From NCBI GenBank assembly GCA_944376425.1, contig CALWCS010000085.1, positions 1-43,747 of the forward strand: a DNA stretch of 43,747 nucleotides, read 5' to 3'. Origin of the DNA: an uncultured Lachnospiraceae bacterium (GTDB lineage Bacteria; Bacillota; Clostridia; Lachnospirales; Lachnospiraceae). This document shows, piece after piece, positions 27,362 through 34,781 of the stretch. A program made the position numbers and the translations under genes. The notes below the pieces were generated by a model that worked only from the letters and a program-made list of their open reading frames with translations, was not told the DNA's origin and searched no databases. Every line of letters starts with the position of its first letter. Position 1 is the stretch's first letter.

Positions 27362-30019
27362 ATGAGCAAGAAATATCAAGGTCTGACAGACCAGCAAGTG
27401 GAAGAGAGCAGAAAAAAATATGGATCGAACCAGATCAAAGAAGCAGAACCGGAAACTTTCTGGCAGCAGTTTATGGATGGTTTTAACGATCCGATGATTC
27501 GTATTCTCTGTGTGATTGCCGTGATTATGTTTATTATGTTCCTTGCCGGTCAGGGTGAATGGTATGAACCGGTCGGAACAATCATTGCTGTTTTGCTGGT
27601 AAACTTTGTTTCTGCAAAGACAGGAGTTTCAAATGACAATGCATACAGAAAGCTAAAAGAGTCACAAAAAAAGGATACGGCAAAAGTAATTCGCGGCGGC
27701 GTTCTGACTGTCGTAGAAGTAGATGATGTCGTAGTTGGCGATATTGTGGTACTTCAGTCGGGAGATAAGATTCTTGCCGACGGAATTTTGATTGACGGCG
27801 ATCTCTTCGTAGATAACAGTGCTCTCAACGGAGAGGCAGAGGAATGTAAAAAAACACCTGCTCCGGAAGGATTTAAAATTCCGGAAAATATTACAGGAGA
27901 TACGTTCGTAGACGCACACAGCTTATTCCGCGGGGCAACGGTGCTTGACGGAAAAGGATATATGGTTGTCCAGAAAGTCGGAGAGGCAACGATGATGGGA
28001 AAAATGGCAAAAGATATGGAAAATAAAGAGCCGGATTCCCCTCTGAAAGTAAAGCTGAATAAACTGGCCAGTCAGATTTCAGTCTTTGGATATGTCGGAG
28101 CGATTGTAATCGCAATTGCATATTTTGTACACTATATCATTTTAGCAGGAAGTATCAGCGCTTATTTTTCAATGGGCTGGATTGAAGTCTTAAAAGGCGT
28201 TATGAATGCAGTGACAGTGGCGATTACGATCATTGTCTGTGCAGTGCCTGAGGGACTGCCTCTTGTAATTGCTCTGGTATTGATGCAGAATACAGGAAAA
28301 CTGTATAAAGTCAACGTTTTGGTTCGAAAATCAATCGGTATAGAGACGGCTGGATCTTTAAATATTTTATTCAGCGATAAGACAGGAACTATCACAAAAG
28401 GACAGCTGGAAGTTGTAGAGTTTCTGGATGGAAACGCAGAAATTCTGGATGTGAGAAATACAAAGACAGCAACTGAAATCAAAGGCAATCTGGAGCTGTC
28501 GATTGGAAAAAATACGGGAGCCATGTTTGACAACCGCCATCAAGTAGTGGGCGGAAATATGACAGATCAGGCCTTGCTGAAATTCCTCGGTGAGGAGACG
28601 TATAAAATGCTTGCAGAACAGGATGAATATACGGTTACGGAACAGCAGGAATTTAACAGCGCCAATAAATTCAGCCAGGCATATATTGAGACGCTTGGAA
28701 AAACATTCTATAAAGGTGCACCTGAGCGAATTCTGGCAAAGGCAGCGTACTATCTGAATCAGGAAGGAAAAGAAGTTCCGCTTGATTTAGAAAAGATTAA
28801 CAAGAAGATTGATGATCTTGCCAACCGTGCAATGCGTGTCCTTGCGTTTGGATACAGCAAAAAACGGATGGAGGAAAATGTAATCCATGATGATGTTGTC
28901 CTGATCGGACTGGTAGGAATCCGTGACGACGTCCGTCCGGAAGCCAAAGAAGCGATTGAAGAAGTTCAGGCAGCAGGAATTCAGGTAGTCATGATTACAG
29001 GTGACAGAAAAGAGACAGCTGTAGCGATTGCAAAAGAGGCAGGATTGTTTAAAGGCGGAAGCGATATGGCTTTGACATCCGCAGAATTAAATGCCATGAG
29101 TGATGAAGAGATCAAGGCAATTATTAAAGATATCCGTGTCATCTCGCGAGCATTACCGACAGATAAGAGCCGTATGGTCAGAATTTGCCAGGAATTAAAT
29201 CTCGTAGTCGGAATGACAGGAGACGGTGTCAACGACAGTCCGGCTCTGAAACAGGCAGATGTCGGATTTGCAATGGGCAGCGGAACCGATGTTGCAAAAG
29301 AAGCGGGAAAACTTGTTATTCTGGATGACAACTTTAATTCCATAAAGAATGCAATCTGGTATGGACGTACTTTATATATCAATATTTTGAAATTCTGTAA
29401 AATGCAGCTTGTGATCAACGTTGCTGCGGTCTTAGTCTCAGCAATCTGTCCGTTTATCGGAATCGAGGCACCGCTGAAAGTAACGCATCTGCTCTGGATT
29501 AATCTTTGTATGGACAGTCTTGCATCGATTATGTTTGCCGGTGAACCTGCACTTAAGAAATATATGCGTGATAAGCCGAGAAGAAGAGATGAATCGATTA
29601 TCAGTAAAGCAATGGCAAATCAGATTTTAGTCATGGGCGGATGGCTTACGATTATGAGTATTCTCTGGTTTAAAATACCGGTATTCAGAACGTTTTTTGC
29701 AAATGAAGGACAGTTTTATACAGGATATTTCTGTATGTTCGTTTTCAGTTTCATGGTAAATGCATTTAACGTAAGAACCGATGGACTGAACGTTTTTTCA
29801 CATTTAAAAGAAAATCCGATGTTTGTCAAGATTTGGTTCGCCATCATTGCGGTACAGGTTGTTTTAGTTTCGATCGGGGGAGTAGTTGGAGAAATTTTCA
29901 GCTGCGAACGATTTGGATTAAAAGGATGGGCTATTGTAATATTGATGTCATTGACAATGTATCCGATTGATGTAGTCAGAAAATTAATTTTTAAAACTCA
30001 TAAAAAACAGACCATGTAA
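27362..30019 (+). CDS. Calcium-translocating P-type ATPase, PMCA/P2B-like
   Basis: 885 residues from the ATG at 27362, which has GGAGA 8 bases upstream; the in-frame ATG at 27341 lacks a site. Features in order: a cation-ATPase N-terminal domain; the actuator domain with NGEAEE (a variant of TGE); the membrane Ca2+ site CAVPEGLPL; the phosphorylated Asp in SDKTGT; KGAPERIL; MITGDRKETA; GDGVNDSPALKQADVGFAMG; and a C-terminal cation-ATPase domain with several membrane helices. PEGLP and the missing regulatory tail fit bacterial calcium exporters. It sits in line with three terD genes, whose products bind Ca2+, so a joint role in calcium homeostasis under stress is plausible. Confidence 0.93.
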   Translation: MSKKYQGLTDQQVEESRKKYGSNQIKEAEPETFWQQFMDGFNDPMIRILCVIAVIMFIMFLAGQGEWYEPVGTIIAVLLVNFVSAKTGVSNDNAYRKLKESQKKDTAKVIRGGVLTVVEVDDVVVGDIVVLQSGDKILADGILIDGDLFVDNSALNGEAEECKKTPAPEGFKIPENITGDTFVDAHSLFRGATVLDGKGYMVVQKVGEATMMGKMAKDMENKEPDSPLKVKLNKLASQISVFGYVGAIVIAIAYFVHYIILAGSISAYFSMGWIEVLKGVMNAVTVAITIIVCAVPEGLPLVIALVLMQNTGKLYKVNVLVRKSIGIETAGSLNILFSDKTGTITKGQLEVVEFLDGNAEILDVRNTKTATEIKGNLELSIGKNTGAMFDNRHQVVGGNMTDQALLKFLGEETYKMLAEQDEYTVTEQQEFNSANKFSQAYIETLGKTFYKGAPERILAKAAYYLNQEGKEVPLDLEKINKKIDDLANRAMRVLAFGYSKKRMEENVIHDDVVLIGLVGIRDDVRPEAKEAIEEVQAAGIQVVMITGDRKETAVAIAKEAGLFKGGSDMALTSAELNAMSDEEIKAIIKDIRVISRALPTDKSRMVRICQELNLVVGMTGDGVNDSPALKQADVGFAMGSGTDVAKEAGKLVILDDNFNSIKNAIWYGRTLYINILKFCKMQLVINVAAVLVSAICPFIGIEAPLKVTHLLWINLCMDSLASIMFAGEPALKKYMRDKPRRRDESIISKAMANQILVMGGWLTIMSILWFKIPVFRTFFANEGQFYTGYFCMFVFSFMVNAFNVRTDGLNVFSHLKENPMFVKIWFAIIAVQVVLVSIGGVVGEIFSCERFGLKGWAIVILMSLTMYPIDVVRKLIFKTHKKQTM

Positions 30020-30054
30020 AGTTTCGCTTTAAACACAGATTTGCGGATTCATAA

Positions 30055-30107
30055 ACGACTGCTTTGTCAGATTCGTCTAAAAGAAGACGAATAAACAAAG
30101 CAGTCGT
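30055..30107. terminator. Long hairpin between the convergent Ca2+ ATPase and purF genes
   Basis: A 13-bp stem (ACGACTGCTTTGT / ACAAAGCAGTCGT) continues into a second 8-bp stem (ATTCGTCT / AGACGAAT) with a 6-base loop. There is no good T-run on either side, so it may act as a transcript-end stabiliser or weak bidirectional terminator. Confidence 0.6.
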
Positions 30108-30162
30108 AATGATTAGAGGAATGAAAATCTTCGGAACGTCTGCGATTGAAAAGCGAAACTTT

Positions 30163-31614
30163 TTAAAATTCGGTACCGGACAAAGAATCCGGAATAGGGC
30201 AAGGGTATTGATTGTCAAAACATGCCTTGCACAGGGGAAGATTTCCGACCATTTTTTGCAGATCTTCCAATTTCAGATAACCTAAAGAGTCGGCACCGAT
30301 CATATGGCAGATTTCTTCTTGGGTATGGAGATGAGCAATCAGCTGACGGTTTGAAGGAACATCGGTACCAAAATAGCAAGGATATAAAAAAGGCGGAGAA
30401 CTGATTCGGACATGAACTGACAAAGCTCCTGCCTTTTTCAGCATTTGAATTAATCCTGCAATCGTAGTGCCGCGGACAATGGAGTCGTCAATCAGTACAA
30501 TCCGTTTTCCCTTTACAACAGAGTCAAGGACATTCAGTTTTAAATGAACAGCAGATTCCCGCTCTTTTTGAGTCGGCTTAATGAAAGTCCTTCCGACATA
30601 GCTGTTTTTATAAAAAGCAGGGATAAATGGAATACCGGAAGCCTGGGCATAACCGATTGCCGATGGGATACCGGAGTCTGGCACTCCTGTGACAATATCA
30701 GCATCGACAGGATAAGAAGCAGCCAAGGCGGCACCGGCGCGTATCCTGGCATCGTAGATACGGATACCGTCTACGATACTGTCAAGACGCGAAAAGTAAA
30801 TATATTCAAAAATACAATGCGCATGTTTTTCCTGAGAACAAGAGCAGTCAGAAAAAATTCCGTCCTGTGTGATCGTTACGATTTCACCGGGATGGATATC
30901 ACGGACAAATTCAGCGTCAAGGGCAGAAAAAGCGCAGCTTTCTGAGGCAAGCATCCACGTATCGCCGCGTTTTCCAAGACAGAGCGGTTTTAATCCAAAG
31001 GGATCACGCACACCGATCAGCTTTCTGGGACTGCTGATGACAAGAGCATAGGCTCCCTGAATTTTAGAAATAGTTCTTTTTACGGCTTCTTCTACACAGG
31101 TTGTATTGGGACGTTCCCGTGCAATATAGTGAGCAATAATTTCCGAATCAGTGGTAGTGTGAAAAAGAGCGCCTTGTCTTTCAAGCTCTTCCCTAAGAGA
31201 GGCGGTGTTTGTCAAGTTTCCATTGTGTGCAAGCGCCAAAGTACCTTTTAGATATTTTAAGACGAGAGGCTGCGCATTTTCAGCAGTACTCGCTCCGGTA
31301 GTAGAATACCTGACATGACCGATTCCGATATTTCCATGGAGTTGTCTTAACGTATCTTCGCGGAACACTTCACTGACAAGACCTAAATCTTTATGAAAAG
31401 AAATATTTCCAAGAGGTCCGGAAGTGTCAGAAACTGCAATGCCGCATGCTTCCTGACCGCGGTGCTGCAAAGCAGACAGACCATAGTAGATAGAAGGCGC
31501 TGCCTCCTCTCCGGGAGGAGAGAAAATTCCAAAAACACCGCATGCTTCTTTAATTTTTGAATCTATCAGATCGTTTGAATCGAAACAGGAAAAAGATGAA
31601 TAATTCTGATACAT
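30163..31614 (-). CDS. purF: Amidophosphoribosyltransferase (glutamine PRPP amidotransferase)
   Basis: This enzyme catalyses the first step of purine synthesis, PRPP plus glutamine to phosphoribosylamine. 483 residues from the ATG at 31614, which has GAGG 7 bases upstream; the ATG at 31620 lies directly against that site. A 24-residue propeptide precedes C25 in KEACGVFG, expected to be the glutaminase nucleophile after cleavage, as in B. subtilis. The PRPP-binding motif is VLIDDSIVRGTT. C-terminal Cys residues (PLCKACFDNQYPCPIP) and an upstream Cys match the Fe-S type enzyme. It stands alone, away from other pur genes. Its leader contains an intrinsic terminator. Confidence 0.96.
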   Translation of the reverse strand: MYQNYSSFSCFDSNDLIDSKIKEACGVFGIFSPPGEEAAPSIYYGLSALQHRGQEACGIAVSDTSGPLGNISFHKDLGLVSEVFREDTLRQLHGNIGIGHVRYSTTGASTAENAQPLVLKYLKGTLALAHNGNLTNTASLREELERQGALFHTTTDSEIIAHYIARERPNTTCVEEAVKRTISKIQGAYALVISSPRKLIGVRDPFGLKPLCLGKRGDTWMLASESCAFSALDAEFVRDIHPGEIVTITQDGIFSDCSCSQEKHAHCIFEYIYFSRLDSIVDGIRIYDARIRAGAALAASYPVDADIVTGVPDSGIPSAIGYAQASGIPFIPAFYKNSYVGRTFIKPTQKERESAVHLKLNVLDSVVKGKRIVLIDDSIVRGTTIAGLIQMLKKAGALSVHVRISSPPFLYPCYFGTDVPSNRQLIAHLHTQEEICHMIGADSLGYLKLEDLQKMVGNLPLCKACFDNQYPCPIPDSLSGTEF

Positions 31615-31647
31615 GATCATACCTCACTATTTATTTGAAATAAAAAA

Positions 31648-31686
31648 AGACACTTCGGACGTAATATCCAAAGCGCCTTTGCTTGT
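31648..31686 (-). terminator. Intrinsic terminator inside the purF leader (possible attenuator)
   Basis: Read on the minus strand, GGCGCTTTGGA pairs with TCCGAAGTGTC around a 7-base loop, with three G-U wobbles, and seven T follow. It lies between the purF promoter and start codon, so only read-through transcripts express purF. I see no canonical purine riboswitch core in the roughly 55 nt before it. Confidence 0.7.
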
Positions 31687-31745
31687 TAGAAATTTTGACA
31701 GGAATTACACAAAAATATAATCTGTGCTATTTCTTTCTATCTTGT

Positions 31746-31773
31746 AGTATACATAAAAAAAAGAGTTTGTCAA
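31746..31773 (-). promoter_or_regulatory. Promoter of purF
   Basis: On the minus strand TTGACA (31773-31768), 16-base spacer, TATACT (31751-31746). It gives a leader of about 125 nt before the purF start codon. Confidence 0.75.
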
Positions 31774-31810
31774 TACTGGCAGCTATGCTGTAAGAAAGAA
31801 AAAATTTAAA

Positions 31811-31859
31811 ATTGTCACAAAAGAAAAACCTTGACAATTGAAAAAGCTTATGATATCTT
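31811..31859 (+). promoter_or_regulatory. Promoter of the asnB T-box leader, with an inverted repeat over the -35 box
   Basis: TTGACA (31831-31836), 17-base spacer, TATCTT (31854-31859). The -35 box is part of a 7-bp inverted repeat, ATTGTCA (31811-31817) and TGACAAT (31832-31838), which could be an operator. Confidence 0.6.
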
Positions 31860-31867
31860 GAAACAAA

Positions 31868-32223
31868 TGGTGATGACGAAGAAAAGTAAAATAGAAAACT
31901 GTCACAGAGAACAGGGGAAGCTGAGAACCTTGTACAGAATTTATTTGAAAGAACACTTCCGAGCCGCGAACTGAAATGAACTTTAGGTTTAAAGTAGGAG
32001 AGCCGTGTGCTCACGTTACAGAGCTAGCGTTTAAATGGAAAGATGAAAACCAAACCGTATGACTGAAAGAAAAAACAGACAAAACCAATGCCAGTCAAAA
32101 GGGAAGGAGATCAGATTTATAGAAGAGCGTGAAAAGGGGTCGTACGAGGATGTGCGGCAAATTAGGTGGCACCGCGGATTAGCAGCTATTCGTCCTATGA
32201 GAGGAGAATAGGCTGCTTTTTTT
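31868..32223 (+). ncRNA. T-box leader RNA, probably tRNA-Asn responsive
   Basis: The conserved T-box sequence AGGTGGCACCGCGG is at 32164-32177. It is followed by an intrinsic terminator (AGCAG..CTGCT, then seven T, 32181-32223), giving the standard antiterminator/terminator switch. Upstream are stem-I features, including an AGAGAAC segment near 31907 and the GAGCCGCGAACTGAAATG region. The discriminator-pairing bulge TGGC would match a tRNA ending GCCA, and tRNA-Asn has G at position 73. A possible AAC (Asn) specifier is at 31979-31981, but another AAC lies nearby and I cannot settle it by eye. It precedes asnB, so uncharged tRNA-Asn should switch expression on. Confidence 0.88.
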
Positions 32224-32266
32224 ATTTCCAAATAGGAAAAAACAGAAAAAACGGGAGGAAAATGGT

Positions 32267-33850
32267 ATGTGTTCAATTATGACATATGTAGGAAAAGATA
32301 TTTCTGCGGAGACACTGGAAGGATATTTAAAACGTACACACCGAAGAGGACCGGATGATCTTCGCGTAAGAGAAACGGAATTTGGAGTAATGGGATTTGC
32401 CAGACTTGCGATTATGGGACTGACAGAAGAAGGGATGCAGCCTTTTGAAAGAGATGGCAACTTGTTAGTATGCAACGGAGAGATTTATGGATTCCGTGTT
32501 CTGAAAAAAGAGTTAGAAGAAAAAGGATATCAGTTTAAGAGCGGATCAGATTGTGAAATCTTACTTCCGCTCTATCAAGAATATGGATTAGAGATGTTTG
32601 CTCATCTTGATGCGGAATTTGCCTGCATTTTATATGATGCGCAGAAAAAACAGGTCATTGCGGCGAGAGATCCGATCGGAATCAGACCGCTATTTTATGG
32701 ATACTCAAAAAGCGGCAGTATTGTTTTTGCAAGTGAAGCAAAAAATTTAGCCGGATGGGTAGACGAGATTCATGCGTTTCCGCCGGGACATTATTATATT
32801 GACGGAAAATTTGTACAGTATGAAGATATTGCAGCAGTCAGAGGATACTACCATGATGATCTGGATACGATCACAAAGAACATCAGAACAAAGCTAGTGG
32901 CAGGAGTCGAAAAACGTCTGGATGCCGACGCACCGCTTGGCTTCCTGCTTTCAGGAGGACTTGACTCTAGCTTAGTCTGTGCAATCGCAGCAAAAATTTT
33001 AAAGAAACCGATCCGCACTTTTGCAATAGGAATGGATATCGATGCGATCGATTTAAAATATGCAAAACAGGTTGCCGACTATATCGGTGCAGATCACACG
33101 GAAGTAATCATATCGAAGGAGGATGTTCTTGAAAGCCTGGAAACGGTCATCGATGTGCTGGGCACGTACGACATTACAACGATCCGTGCCAGCATAGGAA
33201 TGTATCTTGTGTGCAAGGCAATTCATGAACAGACTGACTTAAAGGTGCTGCTGACCGGAGAGATTTCCGATGAGTTGTTTGGATACAAATATACAGACTT
33301 TGCTCCAAACGCAGCAGAATTTCAGAAAGAGGCACAGAAACGACTGCGTGAGCTATACTGCTATGATGTATTAAGAGCAGACCGGTGTCTTGCGGCAAAC
33401 AGTCTTGAAGCCAGAGTGCCATTTGGAGATCTTGATTTTGTGCGCTATGTGATGGCGATTGATCCGTCAAAAAAGATGAACGTATACGGAAAAGGAAAAT
33501 ATCTTTTGAGAAAAGCATTCGAAGAAGGAGACTGGCTTCCGGAAAACATTCTGTGGAGAGAAAAAGCTGCATTTAGCGATGCGGTAGGTCACAGCATGGT
33601 AGATGATTTAAAGCAGTATGCAGAAGAATATTACACAGATGAAGAGTTCAAAGAAAAATGTAAGCAGTATCAAGACCCGGAGCCATTTACAAAAGAGAGC
33701 TTACTATATCGTGAAATTTTTGAGAAACATTATAAAGGACAGTCTCATATGATCCCGGATTACTGGATGCCAAACAAGGAATGGGAAGGATGCGATGTAG
33801 ACGATCCAAGCGCAAGAGTCCTGAAAAATTATGGAGACAGCGGAAAATAA
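32267..33850 (+). CDS. asnB: Asparagine synthase, glutamine-hydrolysing (AsnB type)
   Basis: This enzyme makes asparagine from aspartate, glutamine and ATP. 527 residues. The nucleophile is C2 (MCSIM), set free by Met removal. The glutaminase domain covers about residues 1-190, with RGPDD and CNGEIYG motifs. The synthetase domain has the ATP-pyrophosphatase loop LLSGGLDSSL and the LLTGEISDELFGY and ARVPFGDLDFV motifs. It is the AsnB size class. The ribosome binding site is GGGAGG. A T-box leader controls it, and it is divergent from purF, another glutamine amidotransferase. Confidence 0.96.
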   Translation: MCSIMTYVGKDISAETLEGYLKRTHRRGPDDLRVRETEFGVMGFARLAIMGLTEEGMQPFERDGNLLVCNGEIYGFRVLKKELEEKGYQFKSGSDCEILLPLYQEYGLEMFAHLDAEFACILYDAQKKQVIAARDPIGIRPLFYGYSKSGSIVFASEAKNLAGWVDEIHAFPPGHYYIDGKFVQYEDIAAVRGYYHDDLDTITKNIRTKLVAGVEKRLDADAPLGFLLSGGLDSSLVCAIAAKILKKPIRTFAIGMDIDAIDLKYAKQVADYIGADHTEVIISKEDVLESLETVIDVLGTYDITTIRASIGMYLVCKAIHEQTDLKVLLTGEISDELFGYKYTDFAPNAAEFQKEAQKRLRELYCYDVLRADRCLAANSLEARVPFGDLDFVRYVMAIDPSKKMNVYGKGKYLLRKAFEEGDWLPENILWREKAAFSDAVGHSMVDDLKQYAEEYYTDEEFKEKCKQYQDPEPFTKESLLYREIFEKHYKGQSHMIPDYWMPNKEWEGCDVDDPSARVLKNYGDSGK

Positions 33851-33867
33851 AGATAAAAATAAAAAGG

Positions 33868-33909
33868 AAAAAAGAAATCAGCTTTTGACAGGCAGATTTC
33901 TTTTTTTTT
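33868..33909 (+). terminator. Intrinsic terminator after asnB
   Basis: AAAAAAGAAATC pairs with GATTTCTTTTTT around a 15-base loop, ending in a long T-run. Confidence 0.85.
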
Positions 33910-33950
33910 GCGGACACTTGAAAATCTTTTTCAAAAATTGGTAAAACAAC

Positions 33951-33979
33951 TCATAAATTCTAAAAAATAGGCGATACTA
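33951..33979 (+). promoter_or_regulatory. Possible sigma-G-like promoter of spoVT
   Basis: TCATA at 33951-33955 and GATACTA at 33973-33979, 17 bases apart, resemble the forespore sigma-G consensus (GNATR, CATNNTA) with one mismatch in each box. B. subtilis spoVT is sigma-G dependent. Only moderately convincing. Confidence 0.4.
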
Positions 33980-34084
33980 ATAGCAGAAAATCACCGCTCA
34001 TCCAAAATTTTGCAAATATAAAACTTTTTGCACATTTTAAGAGCAGATTGTTATCGATAAAATCATGTATAAGGAGAAGACAAT

Positions 34085-34630
34085 ATGAAAGCGACAGGAA
34101 TTGTAAGACGTATTGATGATCTGGGAAGAGTCGTAATTCCAAAAGAAATTCGCAGAACACTGCGGATTCGAGAGGGAGATCCGTTGGAAATTTTTACAGA
34201 CCGGCAAGGAGAAATTATTTTGAAAAAATATTCTCCGAGCGGAGAACTGGGAAGTTTTGCGAAAGAATATGCAGAGGCACTTGCGCAGGGGACAGGACAT
34301 ATCGTTTGTATCTGTGACAGAGATCAGATTATTGCAGCGGCAGGAGGCATGAAAAAAGAACTGATTGGAAAAAATATCAGTTCGGAATTGGAATCTATGA
34401 TTAGTGAAAGAAAAAATGCCGTGATCAATAAAGAAGAGGGAAAGTACGTTAAGGTGACAGCGGAAGATACGGAAAATGATACAGGAGAAGTGATTTGGCC
34501 GATTATCAGTGAAGGAGATGCAATCGGAGCAGTTATTTTCATTGGAAAAAATGGAAAACATATGGGAGAAACGGAAAAAATTCTTGCAAAGTGTGCCTCC
34601 GGATTTATGGGAAGACAGATGGAATCGTGA
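34085..34630 (+). CDS. spoVT: Stage V sporulation protein T, AbrB-type regulator
   Basis: 181 residues. The AbrB swapped-hairpin DNA-binding domain occupies residues 1-50 (MKATGIVRRIDDLGRVVIPKEIRRTLRIREGDPLEIF). A GAF-like C-terminal domain follows (about 55-178; HIVCICDRDQIIAAAGGM and GDAIGAVIFIG). Length and two-domain build match SpoVT, which adjusts late forespore gene expression. In many Firmicutes spoVT directly follows mfd; here it is 27 kb away and has its own leader. AAGGAG precedes the ATG. Confidence 0.95.
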   Translation: MKATGIVRRIDDLGRVVIPKEIRRTLRIREGDPLEIFTDRQGEIILKKYSPSGELGSFAKEYAEALAQGTGHIVCICDRDQIIAAAGGMKKELIGKNISSELESMISERKNAVINKEEGKYVKVTAEDTENDTGEVIWPIISEGDAIGAVIFIGKNGKHMGETEKILAKCASGFMGRQMES

Positions 34631-34687
34631 GAACGCAGACAGATCCGATTATTTTCGGAATCTTGTAAAATAAATAGGTATTTAAGA

Positions 34688-34774
34688 TACCGCCGGTATT
34701 TTCAAACCGAATGGATGAGACGTTGGTACAAGTCTATTTGCACAGATCCGTTAGGTTTTAAAATACCGGCGGTA
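34688..34774. repeat. Long imperfect inverted repeat built from two palindromic boxes, between spoVT and pncB
   Basis: The arm TACCGCCGGTATTTT (34688-34702) is perfectly complementary to 34760-34774; after one mismatch five more pairs continue (AAACC / GGTTT). Each arm itself holds a palindrome, TACCG-N-CGGTA. The 45-base loop has small internal complementarities. Neither side shows a T-run, so it is not a standard terminator. Confidence 0.75.
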
Positions 34775-34781
34775 ATTTCAG

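Noticed and set aside
21981..30019. Ter region as a mobile or phage-defence island
   Set aside because: No integrase, repeats or tRNA junction flank it, and base composition and ribosome binding sites match the neighbouring core genes.
31620..31740. Classic purine riboswitch in the purF leader
   Set aside because: The conserved junction elements of the purine aptamer are not visible in the leader on the minus strand.
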